Below, in pieces: positions 7,259-15,407 of a stretch of 35,719 nucleotides of DNA. The notes beneath the pieces are model-generated. The model was not told the origin of the DNA and did no database searches. It saw only the letters and a list, made by a program, of their open reading frames with translations. A program made the position numbers and the translations under genes. The stretch is from DATCHW01 sp036508135 (GTDB lineage: Bacteria; Bacteroidota; Ignavibacteria; Tepidaquicellales; Tepidaquicellaceae). The stretch's first letter is position 1; each line of letters starts with the position of its first letter. Location: positions 1-35,719 of the forward strand of contig DATCHW010000279.1 of NCBI GenBank assembly GCA_036508135.1, written 5' to 3'.

Positions 7259-10200
7259 TGGAACCCATTACTTTAACACTTATAATATTAGCATCTATTT
7301 CCATTGGTGCTTCAGCTGTAGCATTTTATTATGATGAATTAGCTGAAGGCGAATCAGAACAAAAAGAACAATTAACAAAAGCATTTAATGAATATGTTAG
7401 TAGTCAAGAAGCAGAAATTGAAAATAAAAGGAATAATTATTATAGCTTATTGAAGGATGCTATTAATTATCAACGTGAACAAAAATTCAAAATAAAAGAA
7501 GATTTTAAAAATGCATTACAGAATATTAACGCTATAAATAAAACTGGGGAATTTACTACTGCGCGGAAAAGGGCATTCGATAGACTTTATTTGAATTTTA
7601 AAGAACAGATTTCAAGAGTCTATGGATATCTTGATTATGTTCGATTTTATTCAAAACAATTAGATGAGTTATATAATACCGGGAAGACTCTTCCAGAAGC
7701 ACTTTCATATATTTTACCAGATAATTATCCTTATGATGGAAAATTAATGTATGTTAATTATGTAGAATTGTCAGAAAATGGATTTAAAAATGAATTTAAC
7801 ATAGAATATGAATTAACCGATGTTGAATTAAAAAATAATTTTGAAGAAAATTCACAAATTCCAGTTTTAGTAAATGTAATTTATGATAACATTGAGCATA
7901 GGAATGAATATAAGCTATCTATTTCTAAAGGGATTTTAAAGACACAATTGCAAAATCAAGGTATTTGTTTTGAAGCACAAGTAAAAAAAGTTGAAAATAA
8001 TTACTCAATATTAGAGTATTGTGGGCTAAAATTACGGCTAAATAGAGAAAGGCAAGAGAATAATAGTAAAAGATATATTCGAGGTATTTATGTAAATGTG
8101 TATCCATATTATTGGTTTCATAATTTAAATGAAATTAAAGATAATGATGAAAGTAACGTTATTATGCAAGTTACTGAAAAATGGGAACAAAGTATTAATG
8201 AAACATATTTTAATGAAATACCAATTATTATTGCGGATTCCTTTTTACAAGAATTTATTGAAAAATTAGATGATTATGAAAATTCAAGCGAGAGATGGCT
8301 TATAAGCCCTTCTAAAAATGATCAGTTAAAAGAATTATCTTATGTAAAATTGCAACTTGGTTATGATATAGCATTTGAATGCAGTATTGAGGGAATTAAT
8401 ATTAATAATCCAAAGGATAGTAAGCCTTATTTTAAATTTGTTAAATATCTTAATGAAGAAGAAAAAATAAAGCATAATGACATTTATGCTGGTTTCGCAG
8501 TTACAATTGTACCGTTATCTGATAATGAATATGAGTTATTTCAAGATAAATATTATGATAATTTTAATACTTTGTATTTTTTTCTGATAGAGGAATTTAT
8601 ACAACAAAAAAAAATAATTGAAAATAATCAAGGGTCTCTTTATTTTCAAAAATGGTCTCACATACTTGAAAGATTAATAAAACATATATCAGTCGGACCA
8701 GAATATGTTCTTGAAGTAAATGATATAAAACAAATAAATAAAACTGATAACAGAACTGAATATGGATTAAATATCAAAAATAAAGAAGGATTAATAAAAT
8801 ATCTAGAATTAAATACTGAAGACAAAATAGTAGATTTTTTTATTAAACAAGAAAATATTAATTTAGGTGTTGCTAAAATAGATAATCTTCAAAATAATAT
8901 AATAAGAATTTTTAATACACTACCTGAAATTGATGAACCTATTTCAATTTATAAAAAATTAGTTCCATTACCGGAAATCAAACAAAGAACAGCTCTAAAT
9001 CAGTTTAGAATTGGATTATTACACAATTCTTCAATAAAACTATTTTTATTAAATCCTTCGGAAATAAAAAATGAACTGATAGATGAAACTTTTGACAAGA
9101 TAGAATTTATTGATAAAAATATATTATTAGATAAAAATCAGAAAGATACTGTCATAAAATCACTTAATGAAAAAAAACTATTTTTAATACAAGGTCCACC
9201 TGGAACTGGAAAAACAACAGTTATAGTAGAAATAATACTTCAATATCTTAAGAAATTTCCAAACAATAGAATATTGATTGTATCTCAAGCAAATATAGCT
9301 GTTGATAATGTAATAGAAAGACTTTTAAAAAATGATACATTAATAAGACAAGATTCAATTATTCGTTGCGGACAGGATACTAAAATATTTGGAAAGATTA
9401 AAGAAATTAGTATAGAAACAAAATTTGATAAATATAAATCAGAAATAATTAATTTCGTCCCGAATAATATTCAAAAACAATATCATGATTTCTGGTTAAA
9501 ACAAATTGGGCATGAAAATGAAATAAATCCTGATATTGGAGAATTAATATTACAAGGTCATCAAATTGTAGGTGCAACATGTGTAGGATTGGCAAATAAA
9601 AGAATGGGACTTGAAAGAATGACATTTGATCTTGTTATTATAGACGAAGCTGGAAAGGCGACCGCAGGAGAATTATTAATTCCATTAATACGAGGTGAGA
9701 AAATAATTATAGTTGGTGATCATTTTCAATTACCACCAACAATTCATAGAGTATTGCTAAATGATGAAATACCACTTGAAATTGAGAAAAATGAATTAGA
9801 AATTTTATATAGACAGAGTTTATTTGAAAGACTATATAAGGGATCACCTGAAACCAATAAAACATTTCTTTCAAAACAATACAGAATGCCCCCTAGTATT
9901 GGTACCTTAATAAGTAAATTATTTTATAATGGAAAATTACAAAATGGTAAGAAAGAAGCAAAATCTAAAATATTTAAAAAACATATAACTTGGATTGATA
10001 CATCTAAAATTAGGAACTATAAACACTTAATTGCAAATAATAAGAGCCCTTATAATAATTCGGAAGTTGATTTAGTTATTATGTTAATAAAATCTATTAT
10101 TAAGAAAGTTATTAATAAAAAAATTCATCTGACTGAAATTATTGTAATTACTCCATACACTGCACAGAAGTTTAAATTTAGAAGAAAAGTTGGTGATGAT

Positions 10201-10542
10201 AACTTTTTCAAATCAATTCCACATCAGATTGATATTGAATTTAATACCATTGATGCAATACAAGGTCGAGATGCAGATGTAGTTATATATTGCACAACAA
10301 GAACAAGCGGAAATATTGATTTCTTAAATGATAAACATAGATTAAATGTAGCATTATCAAGAGTAAAGTCGGATCTAATAGTTATTGGTAATATAAGTCA
10401 TTATAATCGACAAATTAAAACTTCTGAGGGGAAAAATTATTTCTTCGATTTGATATCTTATATTAATAAAGGATATGGTAAAATTATTCAATTAAATGAG
10501 ATTAAAACTTCAAAGATAGAAAAGTTATTCACTTATTTTTAA
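7258..10542 (+). CDS. Upf1-like superfamily 1 helicase with N-terminal membrane segment (1094 aa)
   Basis: Residues 4-25 (ITLTLIILASISIGASAVAF) form a likely membrane anchor, followed by a charged coiled-coil region. Residues about 130-600 are a long domain I do not recognise. The C-terminal third is an SF1 helicase of the Upf1/DNA2 type: Walker A GPPGTGKTT at 646-654, DEAG at 796-799, GDHFQLPP from 820, QYRMPPSIG, QGRDADVV from 1002 and the LNVALSR motif with Arg 1035. All core motifs look intact, so ATP-driven unwinding or translocation on nucleic acid is expected. It is translationally coupled to the coiled-coil gene. A membrane-anchored Upf1-like helicase in a defence-like island is unusual; the role is inferred to be sensing or processing foreign nucleic acid. 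Confidence 0.9.
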   Translation: MEPITLTLIILASISIGASAVAFYYDELAEGESEQKEQLTKAFNEYVSSQEAEIENKRNNYYSLLKDAINYQREQKFKIKEDFKNALQNINAINKTGEFTTARKRAFDRLYLNFKEQISRVYGYLDYVRFYSKQLDELYNTGKTLPEALSYILPDNYPYDGKLMYVNYVELSENGFKNEFNIEYELTDVELKNNFEENSQIPVLVNVIYDNIEHRNEYKLSISKGILKTQLQNQGICFEAQVKKVENNYSILEYCGLKLRLNRERQENNSKRYIRGIYVNVYPYYWFHNLNEIKDNDESNVIMQVTEKWEQSINETYFNEIPIIIADSFLQEFIEKLDDYENSSERWLISPSKNDQLKELSYVKLQLGYDIAFECSIEGININNPKDSKPYFKFVKYLNEEEKIKHNDIYAGFAVTIVPLSDNEYELFQDKYYDNFNTLYFFLIEEFIQQKKIIENNQGSLYFQKWSHILERLIKHISVGPEYVLEVNDIKQINKTDNRTEYGLNIKNKEGLIKYLELNTEDKIVDFFIKQENINLGVAKIDNLQNNIIRIFNTLPEIDEPISIYKKLVPLPEIKQRTALNQFRIGLLHNSSIKLFLLNPSEIKNELIDETFDKIEFIDKNILLDKNQKDTVIKSLNEKKLFLIQGPPGTGKTTVIVEIILQYLKKFPNNRILIVSQANIAVDNVIERLLKNDTLIRQDSIIRCGQDTKIFGKIKEISIETKFDKYKSEIINFVPNNIQKQYHDFWLKQIGHENEINPDIGELILQGHQIVGATCVGLANKRMGLERMTFDLVIIDEAGKATAGELLIPLIRGEKIIIVGDHFQLPPTIHRVLLNDEIPLEIEKNELEILYRQSLFERLYKGSPETNKTFLSKQYRMPPSIGTLISKLFYNGKLQNGKKEAKSKIFKKHITWIDTSKIRNYKHLIANNKSPYNNSEVDLVIMLIKSIIKKVINKKIHLTEIIVITPYTAQKFKFRRKVGDDNFFKSIPHQIDIEFNTIDAIQGRDADVVIYCTTRTSGNIDFLNDKHRLNVALSRVKSDLIVIGNISHYNRQIKTSEGKNYFFDLISYINKGYGKIIQLNEIKTSKIEKLFTYF

Positions 10543-10573
10543 ATAATTAATTATATTTTAAATTAAATTTGTT

Positions 10574-11149
10574 ATGCCACTTATAAGTACTTCGGATCTT
10601 TATAAAATAGCAGAAGAAGAAATACCATATCGATTATCAACAATCTTTGATGACAGTTATATGCAGAAAACGGCTTCAAAGAGACTTAATGAAAGTAGAC
10701 AGTTATTTTCATATTCAAAAAAATATGATATATTTTTATCACATTCTTATGATGATGCAAAAGCAATTTATGGTCTAAAGATAAAACTCGAGCGTCTTAA
10801 ATATTCGGTTTTCGTTGACTGGAACGAAGAGGAATTCTCAGATAGAGAAAACGTTGACACTGAACGGGCAAATGAATTAAGGATTCAAATGAATTCTTGT
10901 AAGATATTAATATTTGTTACTAGCGAAAACTCATCTGAATCTGTTTGGATGCCATGGGAATTAGGCTATTTTGATGGATATAAAGGAAAAGTTGCAATCA
11001 TGCCATTAAATGAAGAAACTACTCCTAAAAATGAATATATTGGTCAGGAATATCTCGGGATATATCCCTATATAAAAGATTACAGTGGGGATTTAGTTAT
11101 GATTTATAACGATAATAGAATTGTAAGATTACAGAATTGGATATTATGA
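10574..11149 (+). CDS. TIR-domain protein (191 aa)
   Basis: After about 50 residues comes a TIR domain: YDIFLSHSYDD (51-61), then the helix LKIKLERLKYSVFVDW, and SCKILIFVTSENS. W125 to E129 in SVWMPWELGYFDG forms the WxxxE motif whose glutamate is catalytic in bacterial NAD-consuming TIR enzymes. No partner domain is fused. It starts 31 bases after the helicase gene and could share its transcript. TIR proteins in phage defence cleave NAD or make cyclic ADP-ribose signals; that this one does so is inferred from the motif and the neighbours. Confidence 0.88.
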   Translation: MPLISTSDLYKIAEEEIPYRLSTIFDDSYMQKTASKRLNESRQLFSYSKKYDIFLSHSYDDAKAIYGLKIKLERLKYSVFVDWNEEEFSDRENVDTERANELRIQMNSCKILIFVTSENSSESVWMPWELGYFDGYKGKVAIMPLNEETTPKNEYIGQEYLGIYPYIKDYSGDLVMIYNDNRIVRLQNWIL

Positions 11150-11177
11150 TATCTGAAAAAAATAAGAGGAAACATTT

Positions 11178-11223
11178 AGAATTCATTCAAAATGAATGAC
11201 TAGAATGAATATGAATTCTTTTT
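11178..11223 (+). terminator. Terminator-like hairpin between two TIR genes
   Basis: AGAATTCAT (11178-11186) pairs with ATGAATTCT (11211-11219), and a T-run follows. A second, competing hairpin (TTCATT with AATGAA) lies inside. It could end the helicase-TIR transcript or attenuate read-through into the ThsB-like gene. Confidence 0.5.
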
Positions 11224-11241
11224 AATAAAAGTGAATTTACA

Positions 11242-11781
11242 ATGGCACGAACAAAAAGACAGATATTTTTTAGTTTTGACTATGAACCTGACGTATTCAG
11301 GGTTTCACAAGTTAGAAATATGGGTGTTGTTGAAGATAAACCCTTATTATCATCTAATGAATGGGAAGAAATTAGAAAAGGCAAAGATGAGGCAATTAAG
11401 AAATGGATTGATGATAATATGAAATATCGAAGCTGTATAGTTGTTTTAGTTGGAAGAAACACGGCAAATAAACGTTGGGTTAAATATGAAATCGAGAGAG
11501 CGTGGAGAGATAACAAAGGTTTGATAGGAATTTATATACATAATCTTGAATGTCCTATTAATGGATATGGTATCCAAGGGACAAATCCTTTTAATCAATA
11601 TACTATTAATGATGGAAAAATAAACCTTGCTGATATAATTGAATGCTACGATCCACCTTCTTTCTCAATCGAAAGTTTATATGACAGCACATTGACAAAA
11701 GGAAAAATTGTTTATAGAAACATTAAAGACAACATAGAAGAATTAGTAGAAAAGGCAATCAAATTAAGAGAAAAATATTAA
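11242..11781 (+). CDS. ThsB-like TIR protein (DUF1863/Thoeris TIR type)
   Basis: The 179-residue protein begins with QIFFSFDYEPDVFRVSQVRN, continues with KDEAIKKWIDDNMKYRSC and VVLVGRNTANKRWVKYEIE, then GLIGIYIHNLECP. This is the layout of the ThsB-like TIR family of Thoeris, where the TIR enzyme makes a cyclic ADP-ribose isomer on infection. W79 to E83 (WVKYE) gives the WxxxE motif with the likely catalytic glutamate. No ThsA (SIR2-SLOG or membrane-SLOG) gene is adjacent, but a free-standing SLOG protein is encoded two genes downstream. The ATG at 11242 is the start in this frame that keeps the family N-terminus. Confidence 0.88.
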   Translation: MARTKRQIFFSFDYEPDVFRVSQVRNMGVVEDKPLLSSNEWEEIRKGKDEAIKKWIDDNMKYRSCIVVLVGRNTANKRWVKYEIERAWRDNKGLIGIYIHNLECPINGYGIQGTNPFNQYTINDGKINLADIIECYDPPSFSIESLYDSTLTKGKIVYRNIKDNIEELVEKAIKLREKY

Positions 11782-11797
11782 AAAAATATCCTTAAAA

Positions 11798-12970
11798 ATG
11801 AATACAAAATACCAACTGGTTTTTATTGGTGAAGATAACACTTTTAAAAATAGAATTTTAGATACATTTTTCAAACACATTGATGATTTAGGATTAAATA
11901 AATCTTCAATAATAGTTTTACAAGAAAGTAATTTTAAGGATAATTATATATCAAATTCTCCAACAGTAGCTTTATATTTTGGTAATGATACTAAAGTTTT
12001 TAAAAATCTAGACATACTTGATATTCTAATACGCGATGCATCATTTATATTACCGATCGTAAATAATATTAACAATATTACTAAATTATTACCAACACAA
12101 CTTCACTCGATTAACGGCTCTGTATTAAAGAATGAAAATGAAATTGAACATTTAGTTAGTAGCATTTTGGAAGGCTTGAGTTTATTAAGATTATCTAGGA
12201 GATTATTCATAAGTTATAAACGAAATGAGTCATCGGGGGTAGCCATACAGCTTTATGAAAAGCTAGAGAAATCTGGTTTCGATGTATTTTTAGATACTCA
12301 TAGTATAAGACCAGGAGAAATATTTCAAGATGAGTTGTGGCATAGATTAGCTGATACAGATGTTGTAGTATTGCTTAATACAAAAGGCTTTCTTGAAAGT
12401 AGATGGACAAAAGAAGAACTTGCGAAGGCGAATTCGATGTCGATTGGAATTATACAGCTGGTTTGGCCCAATCATAGTGCCGAAAGTATGTCTCAATTAA
12501 GTATTCAGATTCAACTATTAAAGGACAACTTTGTAAAAAACAAGTTTGATGATAATAAATGTTTTTTAGAAGATTCAGCCTCAGACATAATTATAAATAG
12601 TGTTGAATCTTTAAGAGCGAGGTCATTGGGTGCTCGACAAGACAACTTAGTAACAGAATTTATGAAAACGGCTAAATCATTTAATATAAAAGCTGATTTA
12701 CAACCTGAGAAATTTATTACAATTGCAAGAGATGGTGGAAAAGAATTTATCGTTTTACCTACTGTAGGTGTGCCACATGCTTTTACATATAATCAATCAG
12801 AAGAATTAATAAAACAAATTCGTTCACATAAAAGCTCAGAACTATTTTTACTTTATGACCATAGAAATATAAGAAAAAAATGGATAGAACATTTGTCTTG
12901 GTTAGATTTATATCTACCATTAAAATCTAAGAAAATAACTGAAATTGAAAAATGGCTAAAAACAATTTAA
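11798..12970 (+). CDS. TIR-domain protein with N- and C-terminal extensions (390 aa)
   Basis: Residues 1-130 are a Rossmann-like or receiver-like region of unknown family (YQLVFIGEDNTFKNRILDTF ... SFILPIVNN). The TIR domain spans about 134-225: RRLFISYKRNESSGVAIQLY, SGFDVFLDTHSIRPGE, DTDVVVLLNTKGFLESRW. W203 to E207 (WTKEE) supplies the WxxxE catalytic motif. Residues 280-390 form another extension with EFIVLPTVGVPHAF. The gene overlaps the SLOG gene by 19 bases, so the two are probably made together. Pairing of TIR and SLOG proteins is known from comparative genomics of nucleotide-based conflict systems. Confidence 0.88.
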   Translation: MNTKYQLVFIGEDNTFKNRILDTFFKHIDDLGLNKSSIIVLQESNFKDNYISNSPTVALYFGNDTKVFKNLDILDILIRDASFILPIVNNINNITKLLPTQLHSINGSVLKNENEIEHLVSSILEGLSLLRLSRRLFISYKRNESSGVAIQLYEKLEKSGFDVFLDTHSIRPGEIFQDELWHRLADTDVVVLLNTKGFLESRWTKEELAKANSMSIGIIQLVWPNHSAESMSQLSIQIQLLKDNFVKNKFDDNKCFLEDSASDIIINSVESLRARSLGARQDNLVTEFMKTAKSFNIKADLQPEKFITIARDGGKEFIVLPTVGVPHAFTYNQSEELIKQIRSHKSSELFLLYDHRNIRKKWIEHLSWLDLYLPLKSKKITEIEKWLKTI

Positions 12971-13563
12971 ATAATATATTTCTATCTGCCAGTATTCCTA
13001 ATGAGAATCGAGATAGAAAATACTTCGATACAACTGATGTTATAGCAATACGTGACTCTGTTAGGGCTTTGGCAACAGTTGTCATTCCAAATTCAAGATT
13101 AATTTGGGGTGGTCATCCTGCAATTACTCCTTTAATTCATTACATAATGAAAAATATGAATTTAAATATAAAAGACCATATTAAATTATATCAGTCAAAT
13201 TATTTTAAACAATACTTCCCAAAGGAAAATGAATTCTTTGAAGATGTGCGTATTATAAAGGAAAATAAAGACAAGGATAGTAGCTTGGAAGACATGAGAA
13301 ATGAAATGATAAATAACAATGATTTTGTTGCAGGAATATTTATTGGAGGCATGGAAGGAGTTGAGATTGAATACAATTTGTTCAAAAAGGCTCATCCTTA
13401 TTCAATTTTACTGCCTATCGCAAGTACAGGAGCCGCAGCTAAAATAATATATGATAGAATAAAACCAAAACCAAATGAAAGATTAATAAATGATTACGCT
13501 TATATGTCTTTGTTTAGAGATTTATTAGGAAAATATATTTATAATTTTAAAAACTTAATATAA
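12952..13563 (+). CDS. Stand-alone SLOG/LSDAT-superfamily protein (203 aa)
   Basis: The start IFLSASIPNENRDRKYFD, the IAIRDSVRALATVVIPNSRL segment and the nucleotide-loop-like IWGGHPAITPLI (residues 51-62) match the SLOG (Smf/DprA-LOG) Rossmann-like fold. The later FVAGIFIGGMEGVEIEYNLF segment also fits. SLOG domains bind nucleotide-derived ligands, and in Thoeris the SLOG part of ThsA senses the TIR-made signal. Here it has no fused effector, so the effector may be one of the neighbours. Overlap with the TIR gene by 19 bases argues for a functional pair. The exact SLOG cluster cannot be assigned by eye. Confidence 0.82.
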   Translation: MAKNNLNNIFLSASIPNENRDRKYFDTTDVIAIRDSVRALATVVIPNSRLIWGGHPAITPLIHYIMKNMNLNIKDHIKLYQSNYFKQYFPKENEFFEDVRIIKENKDKDSSLEDMRNEMINNNDFVAGIFIGGMEGVEIEYNLFKKAHPYSILLPIASTGAAAKIIYDRIKPKPNERLINDYAYMSLFRDLLGKYIYNFKNLI

Positions 13564-13667
13564 TTATAAATGGGTAGAAATAATTTTACATAAAAATATG
13601 GTTATAGAAAGTCATCGTTTAAATAATATTATCATTTTTAAAAACATACTAATTAAAATAAATATAA

Positions 13668-14153
13668 ATGAAAGAAGGATATGATATTGCTCAAATATGT
13701 CTAAATGGACATGTAATAAATTCTTTTTCGAGTGGTATGCCGGAATTTAATAAAAAATATTGTGACCAATGCGGTGAATTTACTATTATTGAATGCCAGG
13801 AATGTAAAAACCCGATCAGGGGTGATTACTGGGGTTCAATGAGTATGACAACTATGACAGCACCAAAATTTTGTCTTAATTGTGGTAAGCCATTTGAATG
13901 GACAATACGTAAATTAAATGCTGCTAAAGAACTTGCGGCTTTGAGCGAAGGTTTTACAGGAGATGAAATTATAGAATTTCAAAAGAGTATTGATAATTTA
14001 GTTATAAATTCACCTAATATTGAAGTTGCTAAAGTTAAATATATTAAATTTGTAAAGAAAGCTGGGACATCTATAGCACAAGGATTGAAAGATATTTTAG
14101 TTGATATAGTAAGTGAAACTATAAAAAAGACTATTTGGAATGATCCCAAATAA
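13668..14153 (+). CDS. DUF2321 zinc-ribbon protein (161 aa)
   Basis: The N-terminal half contains C11-x3-H15, then C32-x2-C35 (YCDQCGE), C43-x2-C46 (ECQECKNPIRG) and C69-x2-C72 (FCLNCGKPFEWT). This pattern and the opening YDIAQICLNGHVIN are those of the DUF2321 family, whose function is unknown. The C-terminal half is helical (AKELAALSEGFTGDEIIEFQ). Three metal-binding pairs suggest nucleic-acid or protein binding. It closes the island 104 bases after the SLOG gene and may have its own promoter. Confidence 0.85.
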   Translation: MKEGYDIAQICLNGHVINSFSSGMPEFNKKYCDQCGEFTIIECQECKNPIRGDYWGSMSMTTMTAPKFCLNCGKPFEWTIRKLNAAKELAALSEGFTGDEIIEFQKSIDNLVINSPNIEVAKVKYIKFVKKAGTSIAQGLKDILVDIVSETIKKTIWNDPK

Positions 14154-14178
14154 GATCATAAAAAGATTAAAAATATTC

Positions 14179-14237
14179 GGCTACGATTTGGCTACGATTT
14201 TTAGAGAAAATAGGTTATTTTATAGAAAATAGTAGCC
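14179..14237 (+). repeat. Tandem 11-base repeat with distal inverted copy
   Basis: GGCTACGATTT is present twice in direct tandem (14179-14189, 14190-14200), and GTAGCC (14232-14237) is the inverted match of GGCTAC. It lies just inside the tRNA remnant at the island edge, where recombinase arm sites would be expected; that role is inference. Confidence 0.6.
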
Positions 14238-14301
14238 AGTAGAGAATTGATAATTTGCTGATAATTAAGATATTTAAAGATTTTGATATTTTTCAATTGA
14301 G

Positions 14302-14325
14302 ATTCGTAATCAGCAGGTCAGAGGA
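14302..14325 (+). other. 3' tRNA-Thr(CGT) remnant, probable attachment-site scar
   Basis: ATTCGTAATCAGCAGGTCAG starts in the anticodon arm of a tRNA-Thr: the 7-base loop TTCGTAA (14303-14309, anticodon CGT), the 3' stem TCAGC and the variable loop AGGTC are all recognisable. The matching 5' stem and the D arm are absent and the T arm is lost after about 14325. This is the usual look of an att core left where an integrative element used a tRNA gene. No matching copy is visible on the left side, and no integrase is in the window. Confidence 0.6.
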
Positions 14326-14344
14326 TCTAGAATAATCCTAGTCA

Positions 14345-14473
14345 TGCAACATCGGAACATTTAAATTCAAAATCTCCGGCTTCAAAGTCAGCGGGAATCT
14401 GGTCGTGGCTATACCTTTCAGTAGCACTATTGAATCAACCATTCGGGAAAAGGCGATGGAATTGTTGAAATGA
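14345..14473 (+). pseudogene. Second, more decayed PHA_gran_rgn-family fragment
   Basis: The frame reads NIGTFKFKISGFKVSGNLVV, then AIPFSSTIESTIREKAMELL and a TGA. It matches the strand and final-helix part of the fragment at 2803-3075 (same order: GTFKF, SGFKV, G.L.V, PF.STI, ELLK). It lacks the whole N-terminal helix region, and about a dozen codons are gone between NLVV and IPFSS. The frame is closed upstream by a TAG at 14339. It begins some 20 bases after the tRNA scar, so the junction probably removed the rest. Confidence 0.6.
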
Positions 14474-14668
14474 GTGGGGAACTGTTCATTTTTTTATTCT
14501 GGGGAAAAATTTCGAACGGGATAACTTTTTATGATATATATTATTCCCCTTATGTGATATTTCAAATTCCGTGCCAAACTTTCAACGAAAAATTATTTAA
14601 ACTGTTGATTCTTGAAACCATTAGTTTTACATTTAATGAAACTAAAACCTTAACTTGAAGTAATATAG

Positions 14669-14809
14669 ATTAATAATATTACCAGAAAAGAAAAACTTAA
14701 AGTTGGTTCATATAATGTAGAATTAAGTTTCAGTAATTATCCATCCGGATTTATTTCTACGTCTTCAAGTTGGGGATTTTACAGATATCTAACGCATGAT
14801 TTTAATTAA
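14669..14809 (+). pseudogene. Decayed type IX sorting-domain fragment
   Basis: The stretch EKLKVGSYNVELSFSNYPSG (14690-14749) matches the last beta-rich part of a type IX sorting domain (compare NLNAGSYSVNWSASNYPSG in the intact EEP protein). The expected VYFYR is replaced by FISTSSS and the frame ends at 14807-14809. No start and no upstream protein remain. The rest of 14474-15013 shows no credible gene; an open frame at 14470-14658 has poor protein quality. Confidence 0.55.
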
Positions 14810-15013
14810 GTAACTTATTTTATCATATTAAGAAATCATCCATTAGGAATTTGTTGAAATTGATAAACAATATTTCACGTAATAGTCAAATAAAAATCTA
14901 ATCTGTGTAGACTATTATTTTCGAACGAAGGGACAAGACGAAGGTGAGTTAGTCAATTGAATCATTTATAAAGAAAATATTATATTTTATGTTTAACCTA
15001 AAAATCAGTTGCC

Positions 15014-15406
15014 ATGAAAATTATTGCAAATAAAGATTTTTTAAAGAAGCTTCATTCGGACCTTGAGACTTATAATTCCAAAAATGGTTCTCTGCCTGAA
15101 TCATTGCAATTATTACAAAATAATTTAAAAATGGTGGAGTCTTTGGATGATGAATTAAATATTGTAAAACTTCAGGTCTATAATGTCATGTCGGTTTTAA
15201 GTGGCATAGACATTGATAAAATAAATGATAATAATCATTTAAAGTTTGATCTTGGACTTAATCAAACTGAAAAATGGATATTAACGAAAAACATTAATGA
15301 GATTCTTAAAGACCACAATAGCAAGAAATTTGTTACTAGAGATGAATGCAATAAATTAGAATATGTTTCTGATTGTATCAAATTAGTAAACTCTAAACTA
15401 AAATAA
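15014..15406 (+). CDS. Hypothetical helical protein (130 aa)
   Basis: This is a mostly helical, charged protein without signal peptide or cysteine pairs that looks functional (MKIIANKDFLKKLHSDLETY; LGLNQTEKWILTKNINEILK). A single Cys lies at NECNKLE and another at SDCIKL. I recognise no family. The stop is followed one base later by the ATG of the outer-membrane-type gene, so the two form an operon. No function is proposed. Confidence 0.7.
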   Translation: MKIIANKDFLKKLHSDLETYNSKNGSLPESLQLLQNNLKMVESLDDELNIVKLQVYNVMSVLSGIDIDKINDNNHLKFDLGLNQTEKWILTKNINEILKDHNSKKFVTRDECNKLEYVSDCIKLVNSKLK

Positions 15407-15407
15407 G

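Noticed and set aside
10574..13563. Calling the TIR genes a canonical Thoeris system
   Set aside because: No ThsA with SIR2 or membrane effector is present. Only a ThsB-like TIR and a separate SLOG are seen.
14470..14658. 62-codon frame after the second PHA-type fragment
   Set aside because: Its sequence is aromatic- and isoleucine-rich with no family likeness or ribosome site, and it begins inside a dead gene.
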